From an uncultured Gemmatimonadota bacterium (lineage in GTDB: Bacteria; Gemmatimonadota; Gemmatimonadetes; Gemmatimonadales; Gemmatimonadaceae): 64,000 nucleotides of DNA. Each line of letters opens with the position of its first letter. The stretch's first letter is position 1. The position numbers and the translations under genes were made by a program. Positions 1-13,494 of this stretch are shown in pieces. The notes beneath the pieces are model-generated. The model had not been told where the DNA came from. It saw only the letters and a list, made by a program, of their open reading frames with translations, and searched no databases. Where the stretch lies: NCBI GenBank assembly GCA_946480295.1, contig CAMLIT010000009.1, positions 1 through 64,000 of the forward strand, read 5' to 3'.

Positions 1-242
1 CCGCGCTCGGTGGTGGTGTTGACGGCGGCCTGACCCCGCTGTGCGGCTTTGGCTGACGATGCGGGCTGTGAAGGACGACTGCACGGTCCGCCGCGGATCG
101 GCATCCATTGACGCAGCGCCGGGCGAAGCCGCCCCGGTGCGCCATCCTCGAGTCCCGACCGATGTTTGCCGAGAAGACGCGAGCCGCGCCGCTGGTCCCG
201 CCTGCGCGTGGATCCTGGAATCCCGCCCTCGTGCCGACGAGC

Positions 243-668
243 ATGTCCCGCGCCCCCGCCCTCGCGTGGCCGCGGCGCATCCTCGCGTGCAGCGATGGCT
301 CGGGGCCGTCCGACGCCGCGATCGCGGCGGCTCGGGGACTCGCGGAGCGCACCGGCGGCAGCGTCGAGCTCCTGGTGGTCCACGTGCCGCGGATGGCCGT
401 GCCGGCGCTTCCGAGCCGGCGCGGATTCGACCGCTGCGAGGCGCCGGAGCGCAACTCGGCGGCGCGGCTGCTGCGCGCCGTCCGCGGGCGGTGCCGCGCG
501 CTGCTCGCGCGCCCCCGGAGCTGGCCGCTACGCCTCGAGGTGGGCGAGCCGGTGGCGGTGATCGCGCGCGTCGCCGAGCCGCTGCTCCTCACCGCGCGCT
601 GCTCGGTGCTGGCGGCGCCGGACGACATGGTCGCCGCGCGACGGTCGCGCGGCACCGCGCACGACTGA
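243..668 (+). CDS. short UspA-like universal stress protein
   Basis: A 141-residue protein whose N-terminus (RRILACSDGS, about residues 11-20) and following Ala-rich helix resemble the first strand and helix of a UspA domain, with a closing strand (SVLAAPDD) near residues 120-127. The Gly-rich nucleotide-binding loop found in ATP-binding Usp proteins is not visible, so it would belong to the non-ATP-binding type. The ATG at 243 was chosen because the fold begins there; the frame is open further upstream to 108, but that stretch looks non-conserved. The first 240 bases of the window hold nothing else I can support. Confidence 0.65.
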   Translation: MSRAPALAWPRRILACSDGSGPSDAAIAAARGLAERTGGSVELLVVHVPRMAVPALPSRRGFDRCEAPERNSAARLLRAVRGRCRALLARPRSWPLRLEVGEPVAVIARVAEPLLLTARCSVLAAPDDMVAARRSRGTAHD

Positions 669-720
669 ACGGATCTCTTCTCCCTCGTCCTGGGGCGCGG
701 CGTGCGCCTGGAGGTGCATC

Positions 721-1017
721 GTGAATCAGCTTTCGCCGTCGGGAACGTATCGGGTCTACGAGCGGGAACTGGCGTCGCGTGGCTACGTCGCCATCGACGT
801 CCAGGCGGAGCGCTCGCTCCTCGGCCGGCGCCGGTTTCATGGCGCGGTCGTCGTGGAACGGCGCGCGGAGTCGCGCCGGGCGGGGCACACGCCACCCGTC
901 GTCGCCGAGGCGCGCGGGCGGAGCATCGAGGATGTCGTCCGCCAGCTCCTTCCCGCGGCGCAGTACGACCCGGCGATCGCCGCGGCGCTGCTGCGGCGCG
1001 AGCACGCGGCGGCCTAG
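721..1017 (+). CDS. hypothetical protein, 98 aa
   Basis: I do not recognise the family. It is an Arg/Ala-rich, soluble, probably alpha/beta protein without signal peptide or membrane segment. The GTG start at 721 has a GGAGG site at 711-715, which is why this start and frame were accepted. It lies 52 bases after the Usp-like gene on the same strand and may be co-transcribed with it. Its stop codon lies inside a perfect hairpin (997-1033). Confidence 0.6.
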   Translation: MNQLSPSGTYRVYERELASRGYVAIDVQAERSLLGRRRFHGAVVVERRAESRRAGHTPPVVAEARGRSIEDVVRQLLPAAQYDPAIAAALLRREHAAA

Positions 1018-1033
1018 CCGCCGCGTGCTCGCG
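997..1033. terminator. 17-bp perfect hairpin enclosing a stop codon
   Basis: Arms 997-1013 and 1017-1033 are perfect reverse complements and the 3-base loop is CTA; the TAG stop of the 98-aa gene occupies 1015-1017. It lies between convergent genes (+ strand gene ending 1017, esterase ending 1042), so it probably terminates both. There is no T-tract. Confidence 0.7.
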
Positions 1034-1041
1034 GTGGTCCG

Positions 1042-2388
1042 TCAGAACGTCGACGGGTAGGTGTCGGGCAGCTCCCCGCGCACCCAGAGCGCGCTCCGCT
1101 CCAGCGGCTCCACCGCCCGCGTCACGTCGTAGTGGAGCACCGCGTCGAACTGCCGCGAGAGCGACGCGTCGAAGTAGTGGCTGCCGCGCTCGGTCTCCGG
1201 CCGGTAGATCACGCCGATGGCGCGCTCCAGCCGCGGCTCGCCGACCGCCCACGCGATCTCGTGCTGGTGATCGGAGAGGAGGAGGAAGTTCCCCAGCCCC
1301 GACTCGTGGAAGAGGCGCTCGTAGCTCCCGCCGAGCGCCGGGCGCACCCGCTTCCGCTCCGCCGGGGCGCCCCAACCGCTCGCCGCCGTCACGGTGCCCG
1401 CGTACGTCGTGAATCCCACGAGGAAGGCGTCGCGCGGATGCCGCTCGCGCACGAGCTGGCCGACGTTGATCTCGCCCTCGCTCCCCGCCTCCGTCCACAT
1501 CGCGTCCCCGAGGTGCGTGTTGTGCGCCCAGACGACGATCTTCGCGTCGCCGTGCTCCCGTCGCAGGTGGTCCGTGAGGAAGTCCAGCGTCGCGGCCATG
1601 TGCCGGTCGCGCAGGTTCCATGACGCGCTGCCGCCATGGAGCGCGGTGCGGTAGTACGCCTCGGCGTCGCGTACGACGCGCGCATTCTGCTCGGCGTAGA
1701 ACTGCGCGTCGGGCTCGAGCCGCCCGTCCCGCTTCACGTACTCGCCGGCGGCGCGCTGGAGATCCACCAGCTGCGCGACGACCTCGCGCTCGCACGACGG
1801 CGCGAGCCCGAGCTCCGTGGCGGCGCCGTACCGCGACATGTCCGTGCCCACGTGGTCGAAGCAGGAGTAGCGGATCTCGGCGCGCTCCGCCGCCTGCGGA
1901 TCGACGGTGCGCAGGTAGTCGAGCACGGCCGCGATCGATGCGTGCAGGCTGTAGAGGTCGAGGCCGTAGAAGCCCACGGGCAGTCGCGCGCCGACGGCCG
2001 TATCGTTGTGCGCGCGCAGCCAGCCGACGAAGTCGAGCACGTCGGCGTTGCGCCACATCCACTGGGGGAAGCGGCGGAAGGCGCCGAGCGCGTTTACCGC
2101 GTCCGCGTCGCCGCCGCGGCCGCGCACGAAGCGGTTCACGCGGAAGGCGTCGGGCCAGTCCGCTTCGACGGCCACCGCCGTGAACCCCTTCTCGCGGATC
2201 AGCCGCTTGGTGATCTCGGCGCGCACGTGATAGAAGTCGTGCGTGCCGTGCGACGCCTCGCCCAGGAGGACGAAGTGTGCGTCGCCGATGTCTTCGAGGA
2301 GCGGGTCGAAGTCCGCCGCGGTACCGGAGAGGCGGTGCGCCGCGGCGCGAAGGGTCGCGGTGGCCGGAGAGATCAGCGTTGTCGACAT
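1042..2388 (-). CDS. erythromycin esterase family protein
   Basis: A 448-residue member of the erythromycin-esterase-like family. GEASHGT near residues 43-49 carries the Glu and His typical of the active site, followed by VAVEADWPD (about 74-82) and a WAHNTHLGD motif in the second half. The ATG at 2388 starts directly before the conserved domain; the frame continues upstream to 3303, but that is antisense to the hydrolase gene. Family members hydrolyse macrolide lactones in known resistance enzymes, yet many chromosomal ones have other or unknown substrates, so resistance should not be assumed. The gene is divergent from the lipoprotein hydrolase at 2591. Confidence 0.88.
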   Translation of the reverse strand: MSTTLISPATATLRAAAHRLSGTAADFDPLLEDIGDAHFVLLGEASHGTHDFYHVRAEITKRLIREKGFTAVAVEADWPDAFRVNRFVRGRGGDADAVNALGAFRRFPQWMWRNADVLDFVGWLRAHNDTAVGARLPVGFYGLDLYSLHASIAAVLDYLRTVDPQAAERAEIRYSCFDHVGTDMSRYGAATELGLAPSCEREVVAQLVDLQRAAGEYVKRDGRLEPDAQFYAEQNARVVRDAEAYYRTALHGGSASWNLRDRHMAATLDFLTDHLRREHGDAKIVVWAHNTHLGDAMWTEAGSEGEINVGQLVRERHPRDAFLVGFTTYAGTVTAASGWGAPAERKRVRPALGGSYERLFHESGLGNFLLLSDHQHEIAWAVGEPRLERAIGVIYRPETERGSHYFDASLSRQFDAVLHYDVTRAVEPLERSALWVRGELPDTYPSTF

Positions 2389-2590
2389 GGCGCACCCCGG
2401 GGACAGATGTGAACGTCCGTCACGATCCTCACGATGCGACAGGCGGCGGAGGTCCGCATCCGTGAAAACGGCGACGCGCGTCGGGGGCGCGCCGACGGCC
2501 TCGTTGTTGCCACGAGTCCCGGAACCACTCGCGCCGCCGCGGGTTCGAGCACCCTGGCCCTCACGCCAGCACACCCCCATCGTCCCTCGC

Positions 2591-3511
2591 GTGCCCACGC
2601 TCTCCACTGTCGCCCGTGCTCGATCCCCCGTGTACGTCGCGGGCGGCGCGATCTCCGCCGCCGTCGCCCTGGCGCTGTCGGCGTGCGGATTCGCCGCGCC
2701 CTCGCGCGCCGCGGTCGGCCCGGCGCCGGCGCGACTGCACGCCGAGAACGTCGTGTTCGCGAGCGCGTCGGGCAGCGACATCCACGCCTGGTTCGCACGT
2801 GGACGCCGCGGGGGCGGTGCCGTCCTCCTCCTCCATGGCGTCGGCTCGAATCGCACGAGCATGCTCGGCCGCGCGGAGTTCCTGCACGACCGCGGCTTCA
2901 CCGTGCTCGCGCTCGACTTCCAGGCGCACGGCGAGTCGCCCGGCGAACACGTGACCTTCGGCGCGCGCGAGAGCCTCGACGCGGCGGCGGCGATGGACTT
3001 CCTGCGCCGGGCGGCGCCGTCGGAGCGGATCGGAGTGGTCGGCGTGTCCATGGGCGGCGCGGCGACGCTGCTCGGTCCCGGCCCCCTCGCCGCCGACGCG
3101 TTCGTGCTCGAGTCGGTGTACCCGACGATCCGGCAGGCGGTGCGCGACAGGCTGACGACGTGGCTCCGTCCCTTGTCGGCCATCGGGCGGCTGCTGACGC
3201 CGGCGGTCATCGACGTCGTCGGCGGCGAGATCGGCGTCGCCGAGGGCGAGCTCCAGCCCATCGCGCGGATCGGCCGCATCCGCGCGCCGCTCCTCCTCGT
3301 CACCGGGACCGCGGACCACTACACCCCCGTCGCCGAGGCGGAGTCGCTCTACGCACACGCGCCGGCGCCGAAGAGCTTCTGGGCGTTGAGCGGCGCCGGG
3401 CACGAGGATCTCCACGCCTACGCGCCGGTGGAGTACGAGCGCCGCGTCGGCGGCTTCCTCGCGCGCTGGTTGCGCGACGCCCCCGTTCAGGTGACGGCCG
3501 GACGCCCGTAG
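2591..3511 (+). CDS. alpha/beta hydrolase lipoprotein
   Basis: A 306-residue protein with a lipoprotein signal (hydrophobic stretch then LSAC, Cys32) and an alpha/beta hydrolase fold: HGVGSN after the first core strand, GVSMGG with nucleophile Ser153, Asp242 in TGTADHYTP and His271 in GAGHED form a full catalytic triad. It is probably anchored to the outer or inner membrane facing the periplasm; the substrate is unknown. The GTG start at 2591 was chosen because it gives a proper lipoprotein signal. It has no Shine-Dalgarno site but follows a TCGTCCC heptamer at 2580-2586. Its 3' end overlaps the convergent gene ending at 3487 by 25 bp. Confidence 0.85.
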   Translation: MPTLSTVARARSPVYVAGGAISAAVALALSACGFAAPSRAAVGPAPARLHAENVVFASASGSDIHAWFARGRRGGGAVLLLHGVGSNRTSMLGRAEFLHDRGFTVLALDFQAHGESPGEHVTFGARESLDAAAAMDFLRRAAPSERIGVVGVSMGGAATLLGPGPLAADAFVLESVYPTIRQAVRDRLTTWLRPLSAIGRLLTPAVIDVVGGEIGVAEGELQPIARIGRIRAPLLLVTGTADHYTPVAEAESLYAHAPAPKSFWALSGAGHEDLHAYAPVEYERRVGGFLARWLRDAPVQVTAGRP

Positions 3512-4425
3512 CGCCGCGCCCGGCGTCGCTCGCGCCCGCGATACGTCGAGAGCTGGTAGTGGGTGATGCACTCGCGCTCGCGTCCGCGGACCACGCGATG
3601 CTTCGCCAGCGGGCCCTTTACGGCGGTCACGACGGTGCACTGCCGTTCGCCGTCCTTCCCGTCGAAGTAGAGCACGACCCAGTCGTGCGTGCGGCCGGTC
3701 CGGTGCGCGAGCGCGGTGTTGGAGAAGAGGGCGGTGTACTGTCGCGCGCCGCGCGTCGTGTGCAGGACGGGGAGCCAGCGCTCGCCCGAGGGATTGAACC
3801 GACGCGGCGCGATCGTCGGCAGGTCGCCCGCCGACGCGCGCTCGCGATACTCGCGGTCCACGTCGAGCAGCTCGTCGACCGACGGATCCGGCGAGGTGGA
3901 CACGGCCGGTGCCGCGGCCGCGCGCCGGCGGGACTTCAGTCGCGTCGCGAGCGCGTCGACGATCCCGTCCATGCGCTTGGCGCCGAACCCCTCCACCGTG
4001 GACAGCCGTCCGTCGTGCGCCGCGAGCTCGAGCGCCTCCAGCGAGTCCACCCCGAGCTCGTCGTGCACCCGACGCGCGAGGGTCGGGCCGACGCCCGGCA
4101 CCGACGCGAGCAGCGCGATGGGATCGCTCTCGCCCCGCAGCCGCTCGAGCGTGGCGAGGCGCCCCGTGCGCGCGAGCTCGCCGATCGCGCGGGCGAGCGC
4201 GGAGCCGATCCCGGGCAGGCGGTCGAGTCCCTCCACTCCCTCGGCGTCGAGGAGATCGGCGACAGGCCGGTCGAGCGCGCGGATCGTCGCCGCGCCCGTG
4301 CGCCACGCCTGGACGCGGTACTGATTCGCGCCCTGCTCCTCGATGAGCGTGGCCACCTCGCCAAGTCGCTCGGCGATCTCCACGTTCGACAGCGCGCGGC
4401 CACTCGGAAGTGCACGCAGCGACAT
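3487..4425 (-). CDS. helix-hairpin-helix protein with PolX-type N-terminal domain
   Basis: A 312-residue protein. Residues 10-180 match the lyase-like and HhH region of family X polymerases: NVEIAERLGEVATLIEEQG, then two hairpins (RLPGIGSALARAIGELA and SVPGVGPTLARRVHDELG) and a third at EGFGAKRMDGIVDAL. The nucleotidyltransferase and PHP domains of PolX are absent; they are replaced by a domain (about 195-310) with WLPVLHTTRG, DWVVLYFDG and CITHYQLSTYRG and an Arg-rich tail. It probably binds DNA ends or gaps; catalysis is unknown. The ATG at 4425 has GGAGG five bases upstream. A complete PolX is encoded 3.6 kb away. Confidence 0.8.
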   Translation of the reverse strand: MSLRALPSGRALSNVEIAERLGEVATLIEEQGANQYRVQAWRTGAATIRALDRPVADLLDAEGVEGLDRLPGIGSALARAIGELARTGRLATLERLRGESDPIALLASVPGVGPTLARRVHDELGVDSLEALELAAHDGRLSTVEGFGAKRMDGIVDALATRLKSRRRAAAAPAVSTSPDPSVDELLDVDREYRERASAGDLPTIAPRRFNPSGERWLPVLHTTRGARQYTALFSNTALAHRTGRTHDWVVLYFDGKDGERQCTVVTAVKGPLAKHRVVRGRERECITHYQLSTYRGRERRRARRYGRPAVT

Positions 4426-4449
4426 GATGTCCTCCTCACGGGCCACGGT

Positions 4450-9791
<5,342 letters not shown>

Positions 9792-9795
<4 letters not shown>

Positions 9796-10448
9796 ACGCT
9801 CACCACGATCTCGTCGTGGACGTCGCGCACGCCCGGCGCGGACCACGCGGCGCCTTCGGCCGCCCGGCGATCGGCGAAGGAATCCACCGTTCCCTTGAGC
9901 GTCACCGTGCCCTCGGCGGTCGTGATGATGATCTTCTCCGCCTCGCTCTCCGCGCGGCGGCGCAGCGCCTCCTTGATGCTCCGGCTGACGTCGAACGCGG
10001 AGACCGCGGTGGGCTTCAGCGTGATGTTGTTGCTCACCCCGCGCACGCCGCTGAGGAAGGTGACCGCCCGCTCGGCGGCGTCCTTCTGATACTTCCACTC
10101 CACCTCGCCCTCGAGGGTGACCCAGCCGTTGGTGATCTTCGTCTTGATGTTCTCCGTCGGCACCTGGATGTCCCACTCCAACGCGTCCACCACGCGGTGG
10201 GCGATGTCGGTGTCGGAGCGCGTCGCCAGCGCCGGGAGGCTCACCTCGAGGTCGTTGACGATCGCCCTGGCGCCGGCCACGCGTCCCGCGACGCGCTCGG
10301 CGGCCCACTTCTCCGGATAGCTCTCGACGACGCCGGTGAGCGTGACGACCCCGTCCTTCACCGCGACGCCGATCTCCTTCTCGTGGATGCTCGGGTCCCA
10401 GGTCAGCTCCGCGAGCACGTCCTGGTGCAGCTGCATGTCCGTCTTCAT
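9792..10448 (-). CDS. triple BON-domain protein
   Basis: A 218-residue protein made of three BON repeats (about 4-72, 78-145 and 150-218), each with the typical VKDGVVTLTG / ITNGWVTLEG / TTAEGTVTLKG hairpin and a Val-rich closing strand. BON domains bind phospholipid surfaces and are common in envelope-stress proteins such as OsmY. No signal peptide is evident, so it may be cytoplasmic, as in soluble BON proteins of stress gene clusters. The ATG at 10448 has GGAGG six bases upstream. It is the first gene of a two-gene unit with polX. Confidence 0.88.
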
Positions 10449-10655
10449 GTGATCCTCCGGTCGCGCGATGCCCGCGCGGGCACCCTCACCCGAAGGTGTG
10501 GCGCGCCGGCGGCGGTAGCAGTCGGCGAAGGCGCGGGCGCGGGACCGCGAATGCCGTACGACGATTCGCCGACAGCTCTGGTGCCGGCGCGACTGCTCCT
10601 TCGCCCGACTGTCGGCGGCGGTGCGCGGTGCTATGGATGAGAAGGGCGTCCCGCC

Positions 10656-10690
10656 TCGACCCTCGACCCTCGACCCTCGCCCCTCGAACG
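10656..10690 (+). repeat. C-rich heptamer tract before a start codon
   Basis: Three perfect TCGACCC units (10656-10676), then TCGCCCC (10677-10683) and TCGAACG (10684-10690), ending exactly at the ATG of the ABC ATPase gene. No Shine-Dalgarno sequence is present. The unit resembles the GTCCCTC/TCGTCCC heptamers of the dispersed elements. Confidence 0.85.
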
Positions 10691-11389
10691 ATGGACGCGC
10701 TCGAGATCTCGCACCTCACCATTCGACTCGCCGGCACGGAGGTCGTCCGGGATCTCTCCCTCCGCGTCCGCGCGGGCGCGTGCGTCGCCGTCATCGGCCC
10801 GAACGGTTCCGGGAAGACGGTGCTCTTCCGCGCGCTCATCGGGGCGCTGCCCTACGAGGGGCGCATTCGCTGGGCGCCGGGAACGCGCATCGGCTACGTG
10901 CCCCAGAAGCTCGATATCGAGCGCGACCTGCCGATCACCGGGCGCGATCTCGTCGGTGCGCGTGCGCGGATCGCCACGGTGCCCGCGGACGACGTCGAGC
11001 GCGCGATCGCGCGTGTCGAGCTCACGCCGGAGGTGCTGCGCCGGCCGATCGGCATCCTCTCCGGGGGACAATTCCAGCGGCTCCTCGTCGGCTGCGCGCT
11101 CCTCGCCGATCCCACCGTCCTGCTGCTCGACGAGGCGACCGCCGGCGTGGACGAGCCCGGGCAGCTCCGCCTCAACGAGACCGTGCACGGGCTGCAGCAG
11201 GAGGGCGTGACGGTGCTGCTCATCTCGCACGACCTCAGCGTCGTGTTCCGGTACGCGACCGACGTGCTCTGCCTCTCTCGCGATCACCGCTGCTTCGGGC
11301 TGCCGCGGCAGGTGCTCACGCCGGAGGTGCTGCAGGAGGTGTACGGGCAGCCGATCGGGTTCCACGTGCATGACGACGGCAACCGTTAG
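10691..11389 (+). CDS. metal ABC transporter ATP-binding protein
   Basis: A 232-residue ABC ATPase of the zinc/manganese (ZnuC/MntB/TroB) type: Walker A GPNGSGKT near residues 37-44, Q-loop at YVPQKLD, signature LSGGQ followed by FQRLL, Walker B VLLLDEATAGVD and the switch His in LISHD. With the permease encoded next it would import divalent metal across the inner membrane. No substrate-binding protein gene lies in the window, so the metal cannot be assigned. The ATG at 10691 follows the heptamer tract directly and has no visible ribosome site. Confidence 0.9.
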   Translation: MDALEISHLTIRLAGTEVVRDLSLRVRAGACVAVIGPNGSGKTVLFRALIGALPYEGRIRWAPGTRIGYVPQKLDIERDLPITGRDLVGARARIATVPADDVERAIARVELTPEVLRRPIGILSGGQFQRLLVGCALLADPTVLLLDEATAGVDEPGQLRLNETVHGLQQEGVTVLLISHDLSVVFRYATDVLCLSRDHRCFGLPRQVLTPEVLQEVYGQPIGFHVHDDGNR

Positions 11390-12143
11390 CGCGATCGTCC
11401 TCTCGACGGCGATGGCCACCGCCGCGGGGCTGGTGGGCGCCTTCGCGCTCATGCGGCGGATGACGCTCGCCGCCGACGCGCTGTCGCACGTCGCGCTTCC
11501 CGGCATCGGCGTCGCTCTCCTCCTGCGGGTGCATCCGCTGGCCGGTGCGGTCGGCGCGCTCGCCGCCGGTGCTTTTCTCGTCTGGCTGCTCGAGCGCCGC
11601 ACGCAGCTGGCCACGGAGGCGATCATCGGCGTCGTCTTCTCTGCCGCGCTGGCCGTCGGCGCGCTCCTCACCACGGGTGAGGAGCTGATGGACGCCCTCT
11701 TCGGCGCCCCCGGGGCATTGTCTCCCTGGGAGCTGGTGGGCGGCCTGACGGCGGCGGGCGCGGTCATCGCGTTCATCGCCCTCGCCCGCGATCGCCTGAT
11801 CCTCGCCCTCGTCTCGCGCGACCTCGCCGGCACGGCGGGGATCGCCGTGCGACGGCTCGACCTGCTCTTCCTCCTCGCGTTCGCGCTCACGGTCGGGATC
11901 GGGCTGCGCTACATGGGCGTGCTGCTCATGGGATCGTTGCTCATCATTCCCGCCGCCACCGCCCGCCGCCTCGCGCGCGACCTCACGCAGATGCTCCTGC
12001 TCTCCGCCGCGTTCGCCGTGATCGCGACGGCTATCGGCGGCGCTCTCGCGGCGCGATCCGGGCGCGAGAGCGGTCCGCTCATCGTCTGCGTCGCCGCCGG
12101 CGCCTTCCTCGTCGTGACCGCGGCGGCGTGGCGCCGGCGCTGA
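11370..12143 (+). CDS. metal ABC transporter permease
   Basis: A 257-residue integral membrane protein of the ABC-3 (ZnuB/TroC) family with about eight hydrophobic segments, including the characteristic LVGAFALMRRMTLAADALSH near the N-terminus and GVLLMGSLLIIPAATARRLA near residue 190-210. It begins 20 bp inside the ATPase gene (ATG at 11370), so translation of the two is coupled. It forms the channel of a divalent-metal importer together with the ATPase at 10691. Confidence 0.9.
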   Translation: MTTATVSAIVLSTAMATAAGLVGAFALMRRMTLAADALSHVALPGIGVALLLRVHPLAGAVGALAAGAFLVWLLERRTQLATEAIIGVVFSAALAVGALLTTGEELMDALFGAPGALSPWELVGGLTAAGAVIAFIALARDRLILALVSRDLAGTAGIAVRRLDLLFLLAFALTVGIGLRYMGVLLMGSLLIIPAATARRLARDLTQMLLLSAAFAVIATAIGGALAARSGRESGPLIVCVAAGAFLVVTAAAWRRR

Positions 12144-12230
12144 GGCCGATCGCGCGCATCCGCCTGACGAGCGCCGGATCGCACGCTCCTTGCCCTGCTC
12201 CGACGTGGACAGTGTGAGGAGCGGGACAGC

Positions 12231-13031
12231 ATGCCAGTCGACGTGAAGGACAAGGGAAGATACGAGCTCTTCGATTCGACACACGGGCACCGCATCCTGG
12301 TGCTCGACGGGAAGCGCTTCTACGCGTGGGTGCACGGACGGCGGGGCGAGATCATCGTCCACACCGACTCGGACCACCAGAAGGATCACACGCTCCAGCG
12401 CGGGAAGTTCTTCCTCGTCGACTTCCGGAACGATCCGAAGTTCAAGGACATGATCCACCTCTTCCTCCAGAAGGGCGACCGCTTCGAGGAGATCATGCTC
12501 CCCAACGGCCTTCCGACGGAGAGCGACGCGCAGAAGAAGATCGTGCGCACGAAGGACTCGATCGCGACGGAGGACCTGGAGCGCTACCTGAAGCACCCGG
12601 CGAAGGCGGGGCCGGGGGAGTCGCGGCTGCGCGGCCACATGAAGCGCCCGACCGGCGGCTCCATGTCGAACGTCGCGCATTACCTGAAGGGGATCGACCT
12701 GCCGGCGAGCGGCTCGGAGATCGTGCGCTACGCGAAGCAGCGCCACGCGCCGAAGTCCGCGCTGAACGAGCTCGAGGACCTCGGGAAGAGCACCCGCTAT
12801 CACTCGATGGCCGACGTGATGAAGGCGATCGGCGGCGAGCACGAAGCCCGCGGCCACGGCGGCGCCGAGCGCGAGCTGCCCATCCCCAGCTACAACGAGC
12901 TGACGGCCAGGCAGGCGAGCAAGCGGATCCTGAGCCTGGACTCGAAGGAGCTGAAGAAGGTCAGGAACTACGAGTCACGCCACAAGCATCGGAAGACGGT
13001 GCTGGAGGCGATAGACAGGGCCGAGGGGTGA
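12231..13031 (+). CDS. hypothetical protein, DUF2795-like region
   Basis: A 266-residue soluble, Lys/Arg/His-rich protein. I do not recognise the whole family. Residues 1-100 are rich in beta strands (HRILVLDGKRFYAWVHGRRG), and residues 140-200 (SNVAHYLKGIDLPASGSEIV and following) resemble the DUF2795 helical unit seen in small stress or DNA-associated proteins. The C-terminus is basic (SRHKHRKTVLEAIDR), which would suit nucleic-acid binding (inference). The ATG at 12231 has a GAGGAG-type site about 11 bases upstream. Its last codons lie inside the first heptamers of dispersed element A. Confidence 0.7.
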   Translation: MPVDVKDKGRYELFDSTHGHRILVLDGKRFYAWVHGRRGEIIVHTDSDHQKDHTLQRGKFFLVDFRNDPKFKDMIHLFLQKGDRFEEIMLPNGLPTESDAQKKIVRTKDSIATEDLERYLKHPAKAGPGESRLRGHMKRPTGGSMSNVAHYLKGIDLPASGSEIVRYAKQRHAPKSALNELEDLGKSTRYHSMADVMKAIGGEHEARGHGGAERELPIPSYNELTARQASKRILSLDSKELKKVRNYESRHKHRKTVLEAIDRAEG

Positions 13032-13494
13032 GGGGTGAGGGGTGAGGGGCGAGTGGCGAGTGGCGAGAAGAGCAGGAACGCTCGCTGCCGCTGGCCGCGC
13101 CACGCGGAGCGATTCGCACGATTCGGCAGTTCGTTCGTGGTCATCCGCGTTTCCACACCGCGTGACGCCCGTCCGACCACGGAGCCCGACGCACGCCGCG
13201 TCCGGACCCTCGCGCCGCCGCTGCTCCCTCTACCCGGCCATCATTCAAAGAGCAGACGCGAATCTCAACGGAGATCGTGCGAATGGGGCGGATGGGGCGA
13301 GGGATCCGCGACCTGGCGCCTGGACCCGCCGGGGCGTGAGGCGCCTTCGCGCCTCGCGGAGTGATCCGCGGCATCCGTGACCTCCGTCGAATCCGTGTTC
13401 CCCTTGGCCGTGATGCCCGACGGGACGCGATCCCCGCGCACGCCGCGACGAGCCAGGGATTCACGCGCCGCGCGTCCCTCGTCCCTCGTCCCTC
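13023..13494. repeat. dispersed intergenic element, copy A
   Basis: A 472-bp element filling the space between two convergent genes. The left end has six G-rich heptamers (GAGGGGT x3, GAGGGGC, GAGTGGC x2; 13023-13064) that start inside the upstream gene; the right end has GTCCCTC x3 (13474-13494), overlapping the stop of the plug gene by 2 bases. The ends are therefore imperfect inverted repeats. The interior shares long words with copy C, for example 33 identical bases at 13371-13403 versus 52295-52327, and the stretch from 13108 matching 52042 onward. No transposase and no consistent reading frame are present. Confidence 0.85.

Noticed and set aside
243..668. Use of the first ATG (108) for the Usp-like gene
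   Set aside because: The added 45 residues are Arg/Pro-rich with no fold similarity, and the Usp core strand begins ten residues after the ATG at 243.
2389..3303. N-terminal extension of the erythromycin esterase frame up to 3303
   Set aside because: It has no family similarity and lies fully antisense to the lipoprotein hydrolase; the ATG at 2388 gives the expected N-terminus.
13035..13464. Open frames inside elements A, B and C, including a shared peptide ERFARFGSSFVVIRV in copies A and C
   Set aside because: The frames are broken differently in each copy and copy B lacks the peptide, so the similarity reflects repeated DNA rather than a conserved protein.
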